16,872 bases of DNA from Flavobacteriaceae bacterium (GTDB taxonomy: Bacteria; Bacteroidota; Bacteroidia; Flavobacteriales; Flavobacteriaceae): assembly GCA_016649785.1 (NCBI GenBank), contig JAENXB010000037.1:1-16872 (forward strand). The letters run 5' to 3'. Within the stretch, counting starts at the first letter, position 1. Each line of letters starts with the position of its first letter. Below, one piece after another: positions 6,515-14,715 of this stretch. A program made the position numbers and the translations under genes. The notes under the pieces are model-generated. The model was not told the origin of the DNA. It made no database searches and saw only the letters and a program-made list of their open reading frames with translations.

Positions 6515-6562
6515 GACTGAACCACGACAGTGAATTTTCCGAAACTTCAATGCTATCAGCTA

Positions 6563-6608
6563 AAAAATAAGGTGCCGCCGAAATAAGAAAATATTCCGGG
6601 AACACCTT
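6563..6608 (-). terminator. Intrinsic terminator after the dodecin gene
   Basis: AAGGTG (6569-6574) pairs with CACCTT (6603-6608), with possible inner CCG/CGG pairs. On the - strand the stem is followed by U-rich AUUUUUUAG (6570-6562), as expected for a terminator of the - strand dodecin transcript. The + strand has no U run. Confidence 0.6.
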
Positions 6609-6634
6609 AAAAATAAGTAAATAAACAATCAGAA

Positions 6635-6841
6635 TTATTCGTGTGTAATTTTGAAAGTCACTTTTGTGTTAACACGATATTCCGTAATAGCATTATTTTT
6701 TACATCCACATACATATGATTAACATATACAGACTCGATGTTCTTTACCGATTTTGATGCTTCTTTGATCACATTTTTAACAGCATCTTCAAAACTGACA
6801 GTTGAATTTCCTAAGACTTCAATTACTTTTAATACAGACAT
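6635..6841 (-). CDS. Dodecin family protein
   Basis: 68 residues, the usual dodecin length. The order matches the family: VLKVIEVLGNSTVSFEDAVKN (strand and helix), ASKSVKNIESVYV (end of helix, second strand), and ITEYRVNTKVTFKI (third strand). Dodecins form a hollow dodecamer; many store riboflavin or FMN between paired tryptophans, and a related archaeal group binds Ca2+ instead. This protein contains no tryptophan at all, so canonical flavin stacking is unlikely. It lies 109 nt downstream of the alcohol dehydrogenase gene on the same strand and may be co-transcribed with it; no FNR-like box was found in the gap. A terminator follows at 6563-6608. Confidence 0.85.
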   Translation of the reverse strand: MSVLKVIEVLGNSTVSFEDAVKNVIKEASKSVKNIESVYVNHMYVDVKNNAITEYRVNTKVTFKITHE

Positions 6842-6950
6842 AATTATTTAGATTTAATGATTAATATTCAATATTTTTAATGATCTTATTTTAATTGATA
6901 GCTTTTTAATCTTCAATTATTCAGAAAAAATTATTATAAAATGACAATTC

Positions 6951-8015
6951 TCATTCATTTTCATTCGTCATAATAACTTTTAATGTTTTCTTTTTCCCTG
7001 CATTTTCAAAAGTATCGTATGCCTCCATTATTTGATCCAGTTTAAAACGATGCGTAATAAGTTTCCTGGGATCAATTTTTCCGGACTGAACAGTTTTTAA
7101 TAACATTGGTGTGGTAACGGTATCTACCAGGCGGGTAGTGATTGTGATATTTCGGAACCATAATTTTTCCAAAAAAAGGTCTACACTTTTACCGTGAACG
7201 CCTATATTTGGGATGTGTCCACCTATGGCAACAATTTTCTGACATAATTCAAAGGTCACGGGTAGCCCAACAGCTTCCATGGCGACATCTACCCCTTTGC
7301 CGTTGGTAAGACTCATTACTTTTTCCACCGGATTTTCTTTTTCACTGTTGATGGTGTGAGTTGCTCCAAAAGTCTTTGCGACTTTTAGCCGGTTATCATC
7401 CAGGTCTATCATTATAATTTCTGAAGGGGTGAAAAATTGGGCTGTGAGCAACGCGGCCAGACCAATAGGTCCTGCGCCAACAATTGCTATAGTATCACCT
7501 GGCTTCACTTTTCCATTCAGCACCCCGCATTCAAGCCCGGTAGGCAAAATATCGCTCAGCATGACCAGTGCTTCTTCATCGGCTCCCTTTGGAATTGGAT
7601 ACAAACTATTGTCGGCATGAGGTATTCTCACGTATTCAGCCTGAGTCCCATCAATTAAATGTCCAAGTATCCAGCCTCCATTTTCGCATTGGGAATACAT
7701 TTGTTTTTTACAATACTCACATTTTCCGCAGGAGGTAATACAGGAAATTAAAACATGATCTCCTTTTTTGAAATTAGTTACCCCTTTTCCTACTTCTTCA
7801 ATTATGCCAACTCCCTCATGCCCAATAATTCTTCCATCTGTTACTGCAGGAACATCCCCTTTCAAAATATGCAGATCGGTTCCGCAAATGGTGGTTTTAA
7901 GGATCTTTACAACAGCATCTGTTGGATCCTTTATTACAGGTTTTGGCTTTTCTTCCCAGGCTTTTTTTCCGGGTCCGTGGTAAACCAATGCTTTCATGAC
8001 TTTTGATCCAGGCAT
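6951..8015 (-). CDS. Zinc-dependent alcohol dehydrogenase
   Basis: 354 residues from the ATG at 8015; an in-frame ATG at 7997 (MKALVYHGPG) is an equally credible start. Catalytic zinc ligands of the medium-chain family are in place: Cys44 (ICGTD), His66-Glu67 (GHEGVG). The structural zinc lobe has four cysteines, Cys96, Cys99, Cys102 and Cys110. The nucleotide fold shows VGAGPIG (about 177-183), with an acidic residue at the end of the next strand (IMIDLDD) favouring NAD(H). The enzyme would oxidise an alcohol or reduce an aldehyde in the cytosol. It has a near-consensus FNR-like box promoter at 8054-8096 and is followed by dodecin. Role inferred: redox balancing under low oxygen. Confidence 0.92.
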   Translation of the reverse strand: MPGSKVMKALVYHGPGKKAWEEKPKPVIKDPTDAVVKILKTTICGTDLHILKGDVPAVTDGRIIGHEGVGIIEEVGKGVTNFKKGDHVLISCITSCGKCEYCKKQMYSQCENGGWILGHLIDGTQAEYVRIPHADNSLYPIPKGADEEALVMLSDILPTGLECGVLNGKVKPGDTIAIVGAGPIGLAALLTAQFFTPSEIIMIDLDDNRLKVAKTFGATHTINSEKENPVEKVMSLTNGKGVDVAMEAVGLPVTFELCQKIVAIGGHIPNIGVHGKSVDLFLEKLWFRNITITTRLVDTVTTPMLLKTVQSGKIDPRKLITHRFKLDQIMEAYDTFENAGKKKTLKVIMTNENE

Positions 8016-8053
8016 AACAATTAAAGTTTAAATGATTTGCGATCCTATGACAA

Positions 8054-8096
8054 TGAAGTTATTATAAAATTTTCTCCATTGCACTGATATTTGTCA
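8054..8096 (-). promoter_or_regulatory. FNR-like box (one mismatch) and -7 element for the alcohol dehydrogenase
   Basis: TGATATTTGTCA (8085-8096, + strand) differs from the consensus by one base in one half site. The element exactly 23 nt along the - strand is TAACTTCA (8061-8054), a 4-of-6 match to TAnnTTTG. Start codon about 33 nt beyond the predicted transcript start. Confidence 0.5.
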
Positions 8097-8229
8097 TACT
8101 TCAAAAACTTTGCACTTAAAACAACCACTCTATCTTTCCTAAACACTTGTCAATTAAGGTTTGAAAATGATTTGGAATAAGAAGTTAAAAAGTTGAAATA
8201 TGCACAACTTAAATTCAGGACTATAGTAT

Positions 8230-8272
8230 GGGATACATTCAATTTTTGATAGCTAGAAGTTGAATGAATCCC
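8230..8272. repeat. Strong inverted repeat downstream of the methyltransferase gene
   Basis: GGGATACATTCAA (8230-8242) pairs with TTGAATGAATCCC (8260-8272): 12 pairs and one A-A mismatch, 17-nt loop. It lies 48 nt past the methyltransferase stop. No U run follows on either strand, so it is at best an atypical terminator or an RNA-stabilising element. The remainder of 8097-8320 shows nothing else I can support. Confidence 0.5.
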
Positions 8273-8320
8273 TTCAAACCAAAGTGGCATTCAGAAAAGT
8301 GCTATGGAACTATTTTTTTA

Positions 8321-8956
8321 TTATTTATCAGCCTTTACCACCACAAATGAACCTTCTCCATAACCCTGTTTTGGAACCTGCACTTCCTTGATCTGATCTA
8401 ATTTTCCAAAAAGGCTTTGATTATATTCAAAGTTCCTGAACCCAGCCTCTTTGAGTAAATTCTCAACACGATCTACGCTATAAAAAATGGCGTGTTTAAA
8501 AAATGTGCTGCGTCCCCGTTTATCTTCGTACTGCTTTGCAACGCTTTGATCCTTATCTAAAAAACCCACAATAATGGATCCCCCGTTTTTTAAAACCCGG
8601 TGGGCCTCAGCGAAAGCTTCTTTAACATTATCCAGATGACAAATAGTGACAAACAATACGAAATCGAATTGCAGAGCCGCGTAAGGAAGATGTTCAGCAA
8701 CTCCTTTCATAATTTCAATATCCCTGTTCATGGCTATTTTTGCCATTTCCATTGCGGGTTCAATTCCTTCCTTGATTCCCAAAGGTTCTGCAAATCTTCC
8801 GGTCCCCAGGCCTACTTCAATTCCCCGTAAATTTTCAGGTAATTTTAGAAATTGCTCCTTTACGGCGGCAACTTCTGAAAGATATGCGTCGTTATGTTTT
8901 TCATACCAGGCTTCGTATTCTTCTACGTGCGAGTTAAAAATATCTGATTGTATCAT
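8321..8956 (-). CDS. Class I SAM-dependent methyltransferase
   Basis: 211 residues. The SAM-binding motif I is IEVGLGTGR (46-54), followed by an acidic motif II (IEPAMEMAKIA), a PYAALQFDFVLFV motif IV with the aromatic/acidic residues of the Methyltransf_11 type, and the post-motif HRVLKNGGSIIVGFLD. The substrate is unknown; small molecules are usual for this architecture. It is a single-gene unit with an exact FNR-like box promoter at 8981-9023. A DosR-regulated protein of M. tuberculosis (Rv2003c) is, as I recall, also methyltransferase-like, but I make no orthology claim. Confidence 0.88.
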   Translation of the reverse strand: MIQSDIFNSHVEEYEAWYEKHNDAYLSEVAAVKEQFLKLPENLRGIEVGLGTGRFAEPLGIKEGIEPAMEMAKIAMNRDIEIMKGVAEHLPYAALQFDFVLFVTICHLDNVKEAFAEAHRVLKNGGSIIVGFLDKDQSVAKQYEDKRGRSTFFKHAIFYSVDRVENLLKEAGFRNFEYNQSLFGKLDQIKEVQVPKQGYGEGSFVVVKADK

Positions 8957-8980
8957 CTTTCCGGTAATTTATGGTTGCTA

Positions 8981-9023
8981 TAAATTTTGAAAATTTCACC
9001 AATAAAGACAATGATAAATATCA
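8981..9023 (-). promoter_or_regulatory. FNR-like box and -7 region for the methyltransferase gene
   Basis: TGATAAATATCA (9012-9023), exact consensus. The element at the fixed 23-nt distance on the - strand is AAAATTTA (8988-8981), a 4-of-6 match to TAnnTTTG. Leader of about 20 nt to the start codon. Confidence 0.6.
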
Positions 9024-9109
9024 GCAAATCAAAACTTTAACAATTTAATATTAAAAGTCCCGGGAGGCTGCAGACACTTTATAAGATTCCCTTCTTTAAT
9101 TTATAGATA

Positions 9110-9152
9110 TGATAAATCTCATTTTATTTTTCTTAAACAGGTGTTACTTTTA
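9110..9152 (+). promoter_or_regulatory. FNR-like box (one mismatch) and -7 element for the short-chain dehydrogenase
   Basis: TGATAAATCTCA (9110-9121) has one substitution in the second half site. Exactly 23 nt later is TACTTTTA (9145-9152), matching TAnnTTTG at 5 of 6 positions. The ATG is at 9211, a leader of about 50 nt. Confidence 0.55.
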
Positions 9153-9210
9153 GATGACAATTATATCACCTGGAAACTTTTGACTGTTCAGGAATTTAAA
9201 TAAGTGCATT

Positions 9211-9972
9211 ATGGATAAACTAAAAGACAAGGTCGCAATAATCACCGGGGGATCAGGGGGAATAGGTAAAGCTACAGCAAAACTGTTTTTAGATCAGGGC
9301 GCAAAAGTAATGTTGGTGGATTTAGACGAAAGCGAATTACAAAATACAGTCGCCAATCTTGACAATCCAAATGTATCCTATTGTATTGCAGATGTTTCAA
9401 TTGCAAAAGACGTCAAAAAGTACGTTTCGGAAACCCTATCGGCTTTTGGCAAAATTGATGTCTTTTTCAACAATGCAGGAATTGAAGGAAAAGCTTACCC
9501 AATAGCGGAATATCCTGAAGATGTTTTTGATAAGGTGATCGCTGTAAATTTAAAAGGCGTTTGGTTGGGATGCCAGAACGTAATGCCTGAAATGGAAGAT
9601 GGAGGCAGTGTAATTATCACCTCCTCTGTAGCCGGTTTAAAAGGTTTCAAAGGCCTTGGCGCTTATGTTGCCAGCAAACATGGGATAGTTGGCATTATGC
9701 GTGTTGCCGCCCTTGAATTTGCCGATAGAAAAATTCGGGTAAATTCCGTACATCCGGGTCCTGTCAATAACCGGATGATGCGTTCTATTGAAAAAGACAT
9801 GTCCCCGGATAATCCAGCCGAAGTTCAAAAAGGTTTTGAGGCAGCAATCCCCTTTAAACGCTATGCCGAATCAAGTGAAATAGCAGAACTGGTTTTATTC
9901 CTGGCCTCTGATGAAAGCAAATATATTACAGGAACAACCCAGGTGATAGATGGTGGAATGTATATTGCTTAA
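9211..9972 (+). CDS. Short-chain dehydrogenase/reductase (SDR), classical type
   Basis: 253 residues. Classical SDR landmarks: TGGSGGIG cofactor loop (12-19), Asp37 at the end of the second strand (VDLDE) indicating NAD(H) preference, NNAG (87-90), catalytic Asn113, Ser139, Tyr152 and Lys156 (YVASK), the HPG segment after the sixth strand, and the C-terminal IDGGMYIA. Such enzymes interconvert alcohols and carbonyls; the exact substrate is not predictable, and automatic labels such as glucose 1-dehydrogenase or 3-oxoacyl-ACP reductase should be treated as family-level only. A degenerate FNR-like box precedes it. It ends one base away from the end of the opposing nrdJ-type gene, with no terminator between them. 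Confidence 0.93.
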   Translation: MDKLKDKVAIITGGSGGIGKATAKLFLDQGAKVMLVDLDESELQNTVANLDNPNVSYCIADVSIAKDVKKYVSETLSAFGKIDVFFNNAGIEGKAYPIAEYPEDVFDKVIAVNLKGVWLGCQNVMPEMEDGGSVIITSSVAGLKGFKGLGAYVASKHGIVGIMRVAALEFADRKIRVNSVHPGPVNNRMMRSIEKDMSPDNPAEVQKGFEAAIPFKRYAESSEIAELVLFLASDESKYITGTTQVIDGGMYIA

Positions 9973-9973
9973 T

Positions 9974-11725
9974 TCAACAATTTATTCCGGAATTCAGGTT
10001 GCATTTTTGAAGTACTTGCTGGCTTTTACTTCCGTATCGGTAAATTGTGATGCCTTTTAATTTGTATTTCCAGGCTCTGAGATATATTTCTGAAATATCA
10101 TCAACACTGGCATTTTCTGGCAGATTAATTGTTTTTGAAACTGCATTATCGGTATGTTTCTGAAAAGCTTTTTGATGGAGTAAATGATAGTCCCGGGAAA
10201 TCTCGAGACTGGTCTCAAATAATTTCTTAATTCCATCGGGAATCCCATCAATATTTTTGATACTTCCCTCACTCCGGATTGCATTCTCTAAATTTTCATT
10301 CCATAACCCCAAAATTTCCAGTTTTTTGATCAGAAGGGAACTGATCTCCGTTTGTGTTTTTCCGCCGAGAATTCCCACCCGATTAAAGGCTAAGGCAAAT
10401 AATGGCTCAATAGAATAGGAAGTATTCGCAAGCACCGAAATTGTGCCTGTTGGGGCAATACTGTTGCAGGTGGCATTCCGCAATTCCGGCTCGGGGCAAT
10501 AGATACTTTCCTCCCATTTAGGGAATTTTCCTTTTTCTTTTGCCAGGTTTTCCGAAGCCTTATAGCTGCTGTCTTTTATGAATTTCATTAATATTTCGGC
10601 CAGATCTACTGCTTCCTGAGAAGCGTATGGAATCTCAAGCTGGATCAACATTTCAGCCCAGCCCATAACTCCCAGGCCAATCTTTCTGTGCGCTTTGGTT
10701 ACTGCTTCCACTTCGGGCAGCAAATAATGATTTACACTGATGATATTATCCAAAAACCTGATGCCGGTTGTAACAACGTTCTTTAATTTATCGAAATCTA
10801 TTTCTGGTTTACCGGATAAAAAAGAGATCATTTTGGAAAGATTGACCGATCCCAGATTACAACTCTCATAATCCACGAGAGGAACCTCCCCGCAAGGATT
10901 GGTACTTTGAATTTCTCCGGATCCTGGCAATGGATTACTCCTGTTGATAGTATCCAAAAATAAAAGTCCCGGATCTCCTGTTTTCCAGGCCTGTCTGACA
11001 ATGTTTTGCCATAGAGCAGTAGCTTTTGCTGACTTTTCAATTTTTTTTGTCCGCGGATTGATGAGATCCCAATCCAGGCCTTTTTCTAAGGTCTCCATAA
11101 ATTTATTGGTTATTCCCACCGAAATATTAAAGTTTTTAATAGACCTATCATCAGATTTTGAATTGATAAAAAGTTCAATATCAGGATGATCTATATTCAA
11201 GATCCCCATATTGGCTCCTCTTCGTTTCCCGCCCTGTTTCACATTTTCTGTAGCGGCATCATATATTTTCATAAAAGCAACAGGCCCCGAGGAGGTTCCA
11301 CCGGAATTAGTTGTCCAATCGCCCTTTGGGCGTAGTTTTGAAAAATTGAAGCCTGTCCCTCCCCCGCTTTGATGAATTAATGCAGCGTTCTTTAAGGTGG
11401 AAAAGATAGCTTCCAGGCTATCCTCAACCGGTAAAACAAAACAGGCGCTCAACTGACCTTTTTTTACGCCCGCATTCATGAGGGTAGGAGAATTGGGCAA
11501 AAAATAAAGTTGAAACATGATGTCAAAAAACCGGGTTTCCCAAATTGCCTGATCTTTTTCTTCAGCTGAAGCGACAAATTTTGCCACCCGATGGAACATT
11601 TGTTCCGGGGTTTCTATAATTTTTCCTTCATTAGATTTTAGGAGATAACGGTTCTTTAAAATTTGAATGGCATTTTTTGTAAATATTGTCATACCCGGTT
11701 TTTTTAGTTTTAGGTTCAAAATCAA
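9974..11725 (-). CDS. nrdJ: Class II (adenosylcobalamin-dependent) ribonucleoside-diphosphate reductase, short form
   Basis: 583 residues. The radical-enzyme core is complete: redox cysteines Cys95 (SACF) and Cys289 (ESCNLGS), the loop NPCGE with Asn276, Cys278 (thiyl radical) and Glu280, and PTGTIS (425-430). No class I small subunit and no class III glycine-radical C-terminus is present, fitting class II. The protein is shorter than many NrdJ proteins (often 700 or more) and has no N-terminal ATP-cone. The C-terminus ends in a Cys pair (Cys575 and the last residue Cys583), a likely thiol shuttle to regenerate the active site. Its ATG overlaps the stop of the P-type ATPase gene (ATGA), implying translational coupling. 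A second possible start is Met12 at 11692. It makes dNTPs without oxygen, provided B12 is available. Confidence 0.92.
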   Translation of the reverse strand: MILNLKLKKPGMTIFTKNAIQILKNRYLLKSNEGKIIETPEQMFHRVAKFVASAEEKDQAIWETRFFDIMFQLYFLPNSPTLMNAGVKKGQLSACFVLPVEDSLEAIFSTLKNAALIHQSGGGTGFNFSKLRPKGDWTTNSGGTSSGPVAFMKIYDAATENVKQGGKRRGANMGILNIDHPDIELFINSKSDDRSIKNFNISVGITNKFMETLEKGLDWDLINPRTKKIEKSAKATALWQNIVRQAWKTGDPGLLFLDTINRSNPLPGSGEIQSTNPCGEVPLVDYESCNLGSVNLSKMISFLSGKPEIDFDKLKNVVTTGIRFLDNIISVNHYLLPEVEAVTKAHRKIGLGVMGWAEMLIQLEIPYASQEAVDLAEILMKFIKDSSYKASENLAKEKGKFPKWEESIYCPEPELRNATCNSIAPTGTISVLANTSYSIEPLFALAFNRVGILGGKTQTEISSLLIKKLEILGLWNENLENAIRSEGSIKNIDGIPDGIKKLFETSLEISRDYHLLHQKAFQKHTDNAVSKTINLPENASVDDISEIYLRAWKYKLKGITIYRYGSKSQQVLQKCNLNSGINC

Positions 11726-14364
11726 CTGATACCGCCTAAACGTTTTATAATTTGGGTCAATAAAAGGGCGCTTAATCCAAACATCCCCACAGTTATAAAT
11801 TGTGCAGCTGTTAAAGACTCCAATGAAAGTGCTTCTTTAAAGATTGGAACATAATAAGCAACCACCATAATTAGAAGTGAAAGCGCAATGGCGCTCCACA
11901 CATAAGAATTAACGGTAACCTCGTTTTTAAAGAAGGACCGGTGGCGTTTTGGCAAATTAAACACATTGAGGAGCTGGGCCAATACCAGTGTGTAAAAAGC
12001 CATATTATTGACAATATTCGGCGGCAATTTTAAAATAGAAGATGCATAAAATGTAATCCCAATAACTGCTACGGTAATACACAGGCCATAGACAAGAATG
12101 GAGGCCCAATTTTTTTTTGTAACAATAGGTTCATCCGGGTTTCGGGGTTGCTCCTTCATTATATCTTTTTCGCCTTTGCCCATTCCCAGAGCCAGGGCCG
12201 GGAAAACATCGGTTACCAGATTGAGAAATAGAATTTGCAGGGGAAGGAGGGGCAAAGGCAAATTGGAGATGGAAGCACCTGCAACTGCTATAATTTCAGC
12301 AAGATTACAGGACAAAAGATATATTACAAACTGGCGAATATTCCCAAAAATATTCCTTCCCTGCCGAATTGCCAGCTCTGTAGAGGTAAACTTATCGTCC
12401 ATAAGAATGACATCAGCTACTTCTTTTGCGGCTTCTGTACCGCGAATCCCCATAGCAATTCCAATATCGGCCTTTTTTAAAGCGGGTGCATCATTAACCC
12501 CATCTCCTAGCATTCCCACAATAGCATTGTGGGCCTGGTAAAAATCTATCAGATCCAATTTCTGCCTGGGAATCATTCTGGCAAAAATGCTTGCTTTTAG
12601 AATTCTGTCATCTTCCCCCTCGCTTAAATTTTCCATATCCGTGAGCTCATTGCCCTGGATAACACTTTCAGATGGACTATTTGGCTCCAGCAATCCTATT
12701 TCTTCCCCTATTTTTCTTGCGGTCCCGGGATGATCTCCGGTAATCATGACCACCCTTATTCCCGCATCTTTATAGGTTTGGATAGCTTCTTTAACATCTT
12801 CCCTTGGAGGATCCAAAAACCCCATAATTCCTATAAATACAAGTTGCAGTACCAGGTTTTCTTTATCAGGTTCAGTATTGGATTCCCGGTATGCAAAAGC
12901 CAGAACCCGCAAACCTTCTGAAGCGATCTTATCTGAAAGTTCTTGCCATTTTTCCCTTTCTTTCAGCGGTTTTATTCCTTCTTCGGTTAAAATGGAATCA
13001 CTGGATTCAATAACTGATTCAAAAGCTCCCTTGACAAATACATAATATTTGTCTTTATTTTTGTTCAGTGTAGCCATTATTTTACGCTCTGCATCAAAAG
13101 GTAATTCCAATACTTCCGAATATTGATCCCTGATTTCGTCAAAGTTGAAACCTACTTTCTCAGCAAAGTCTATCAAAGCAATTTCCATGGCATCACCGGT
13201 CTTTTTTTCAGCATCAGGTTCTATATTATTGCATAAAACCCCAACCTCAACTATCCTGGTAAATACCTCATCATTTTTAAAGGAATCGGGATTGTCAAAA
13301 TCCTTTGAATTGAATTCCTTATCATGAAATACCAGCTTATGGACCGCCATTTTATTTTCGGTAAGGGTCCCTGTCTTATCGGTACAAATAATGCCGGTTT
13401 CTCCCAGGGTTTGCACGGCTTCCAGTTTTTTGATGATCACATTTTTTCTGGAAAGCCTCACCATTCCCCTGGCCAATGCAATAGTTGCAACAATTGGCAA
13501 ACCCTCGGGAATAGCGGCTACGGCCAGTGCAATCCCAGTTTCAATCATTAACAACATATCTTTCCCCTGAAAATATCCACTCATGGCTATTATTACCGCC
13601 AGGATAATTGTTAACCAGATAAGCTTTTGGCTCAATTTGTTTAATTTTTTTTCCAGAGGAGTTCCCTCTTTTCTGGCTTCCTGCGTCATGGTGCTTATTT
13701 GCCCTATATGGGTTTTATCTCCAGTTGCGGTGACCACAGCCTTAGCCGTTCCCCTTTCAACGATAGTTCCTTTAAAAACCATATTGTTTTGTTCCACCAA
13801 AGATGTTTCTGAAGGCAATTTCTCCAACTTTTTTTCCACTTGATTGCTTTCTCCCGTAAGCACGGCTTCTTTCAATGCCAGGTCCTGATTTTCGATAAGG
13901 CGGGCATCTGCAGGGATCACATCTCCGGCTTCTATCAGAATAATATCCCCGGGCACTAAAAAACGTGATTTTAGATCTTTTGGACTGCCATCACGCAAAA
14001 CATAGGCGACAGTTTGTGCTATTTTTTGCAGTGCCTCTACCGAACGTAAAGCCTGCCATTCCATGAAAAATCCAATCAAAGCTGTTATAACAATAACAAT
14101 AAGAACGGCAAAACCCTCTACCCACTCATTAAAGAGAAATGCCAATCCCATGGCACCGGCCAAAATATAAATAATGGGATCCAGGAGTTGTTCCAGCAAT
14201 ATTATCCAAATACTTTTTGGATTTTTTCGTTTGAGGGTGTTTTCCCCAAAAGTTTTTAGGCGTTTTTTAGCTTCAGCCGAAGTTAAACCGCTGTTGGCAT
14301 CAGCACCCAAATGAGTGATAACATCCTTTACGGATTTGGCATGAGGATTTTTCGGCATTTCCAT
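11722..14364 (-). CDS. P-type Ca2+-transporting ATPase (type II)
   Basis: 880 residues. Domains in order: N-terminal cation-ATPase domain (about 1-65), membrane helices, actuator with TGES (170-173), phosphorylated Asp329 in DKTGT, nucleotide domain with KGA and the DPPR segment, hinge GDGVNDAP (620-627), then six C-terminal helices. Ca2+-site residues of SERCA/PMCA enzymes are conserved: Glu287 in PEGLP (M4), Asn687 and Glu690 in M5, Asn715, Thr718 and Asp719 in M6; the M8 position is Gln797 as in plasma-membrane Ca2+ pumps. It would export Ca2+ (or a similar cation) from the cytoplasm. First gene of an operon with nrdJ, led by an exact FNR-like box at 14492. Mn2+ or Na+/K+ transport cannot be excluded. 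M. tuberculosis CtpF, a DosR-regulated pump, is of the same broad type. Confidence 0.92.
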   Translation of the reverse strand: MEMPKNPHAKSVKDVITHLGADANSGLTSAEAKKRLKTFGENTLKRKNPKSIWIILLEQLLDPIIYILAGAMGLAFLFNEWVEGFAVLIVIVITALIGFFMEWQALRSVEALQKIAQTVAYVLRDGSPKDLKSRFLVPGDIILIEAGDVIPADARLIENQDLALKEAVLTGESNQVEKKLEKLPSETSLVEQNNMVFKGTIVERGTAKAVVTATGDKTHIGQISTMTQEARKEGTPLEKKLNKLSQKLIWLTIILAVIIAMSGYFQGKDMLLMIETGIALAVAAIPEGLPIVATIALARGMVRLSRKNVIIKKLEAVQTLGETGIICTDKTGTLTENKMAVHKLVFHDKEFNSKDFDNPDSFKNDEVFTRIVEVGVLCNNIEPDAEKKTGDAMEIALIDFAEKVGFNFDEIRDQYSEVLELPFDAERKIMATLNKNKDKYYVFVKGAFESVIESSDSILTEEGIKPLKEREKWQELSDKIASEGLRVLAFAYRESNTEPDKENLVLQLVFIGIMGFLDPPREDVKEAIQTYKDAGIRVVMITGDHPGTARKIGEEIGLLEPNSPSESVIQGNELTDMENLSEGEDDRILKASIFARMIPRQKLDLIDFYQAHNAIVGMLGDGVNDAPALKKADIGIAMGIRGTEAAKEVADVILMDDKFTSTELAIRQGRNIFGNIRQFVIYLLSCNLAEIIAVAGASISNLPLPLLPLQILFLNLVTDVFPALALGMGKGEKDIMKEQPRNPDEPIVTKKNWASILVYGLCITVAVIGITFYASSILKLPPNIVNNMAFYTLVLAQLLNVFNLPKRHRSFFKNEVTVNSYVWSAIALSLLIMVVAYYVPIFKEALSLESLTAAQFITVGMFGLSALLLTQIIKRLGGIS

Positions 14365-14460
14365 GTTTAAAGCTTTTGCGGTAAATATTTCTTCAATGCA
14401 GGATTTATTTTTTGAAAATCTAAAATTAAATCCGACAAAAAAATGAAATTTTTTAACATT

Positions 14461-14503
14461 CTAATTTACAAAGGGACAGTGTTTTTTTAGATGATATTTA
14501 TCA
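14461..14503 (-). promoter_or_regulatory. FNR-like box and -7 element for the Ca2+-ATPase/nrdJ operon
   Basis: TGATATTTATCA (14492-14503, + strand), exact consensus. On the - strand TAAATTAG (14468-14461) follows after 23 nt, matching TAnnTTTG at 5 of 6 positions. No TTTG lies at -33, as expected for an activator-dependent promoter. Leader of about 90 nt to the ATG at 14364. Confidence 0.7.
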
Positions 14504-14715
14504 TTGTATTGAATTCCATCCTGAAAATTTTGTGGTTGTTTTTTTTGAATTTTGTGGAAAGTATAATATTCGCTGATACCGGTATATCTTTGCTTAATCC
14601 CTGTTAACTTCATCGAAAAATATTGATTATTAGAGACTATGCGACAAAAAATTCCAAGCTTTTTTGTGTCATTTTTCATTGCCACAAAGACAAAATAACA
14701 GCTGGAAAAAGCTTT

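Noticed and set aside
6842..6950. AT-rich gap upstream of dodecin examined for an FNR-like box
   Set aside because: Sequences such as TGATTAATATTC resemble one half site only, with no second half site at the right spacing; no box called.
9058..9065. TCCCGGGA palindrome upstream of the short-chain dehydrogenase, similar to the CCGGG repeat at 3121
   Set aside because: Short, not in the same position relative to a promoter, and not clearly the same motif.
14461..14685. 74-codon open frame on the - strand between the ATPase promoter and the terminator
   Set aside because: It runs through the FNR-like box and -7 element of the ATPase operon, has atypical composition rich in Lys, Gln and Tyr, and resembles no family; most likely chance.
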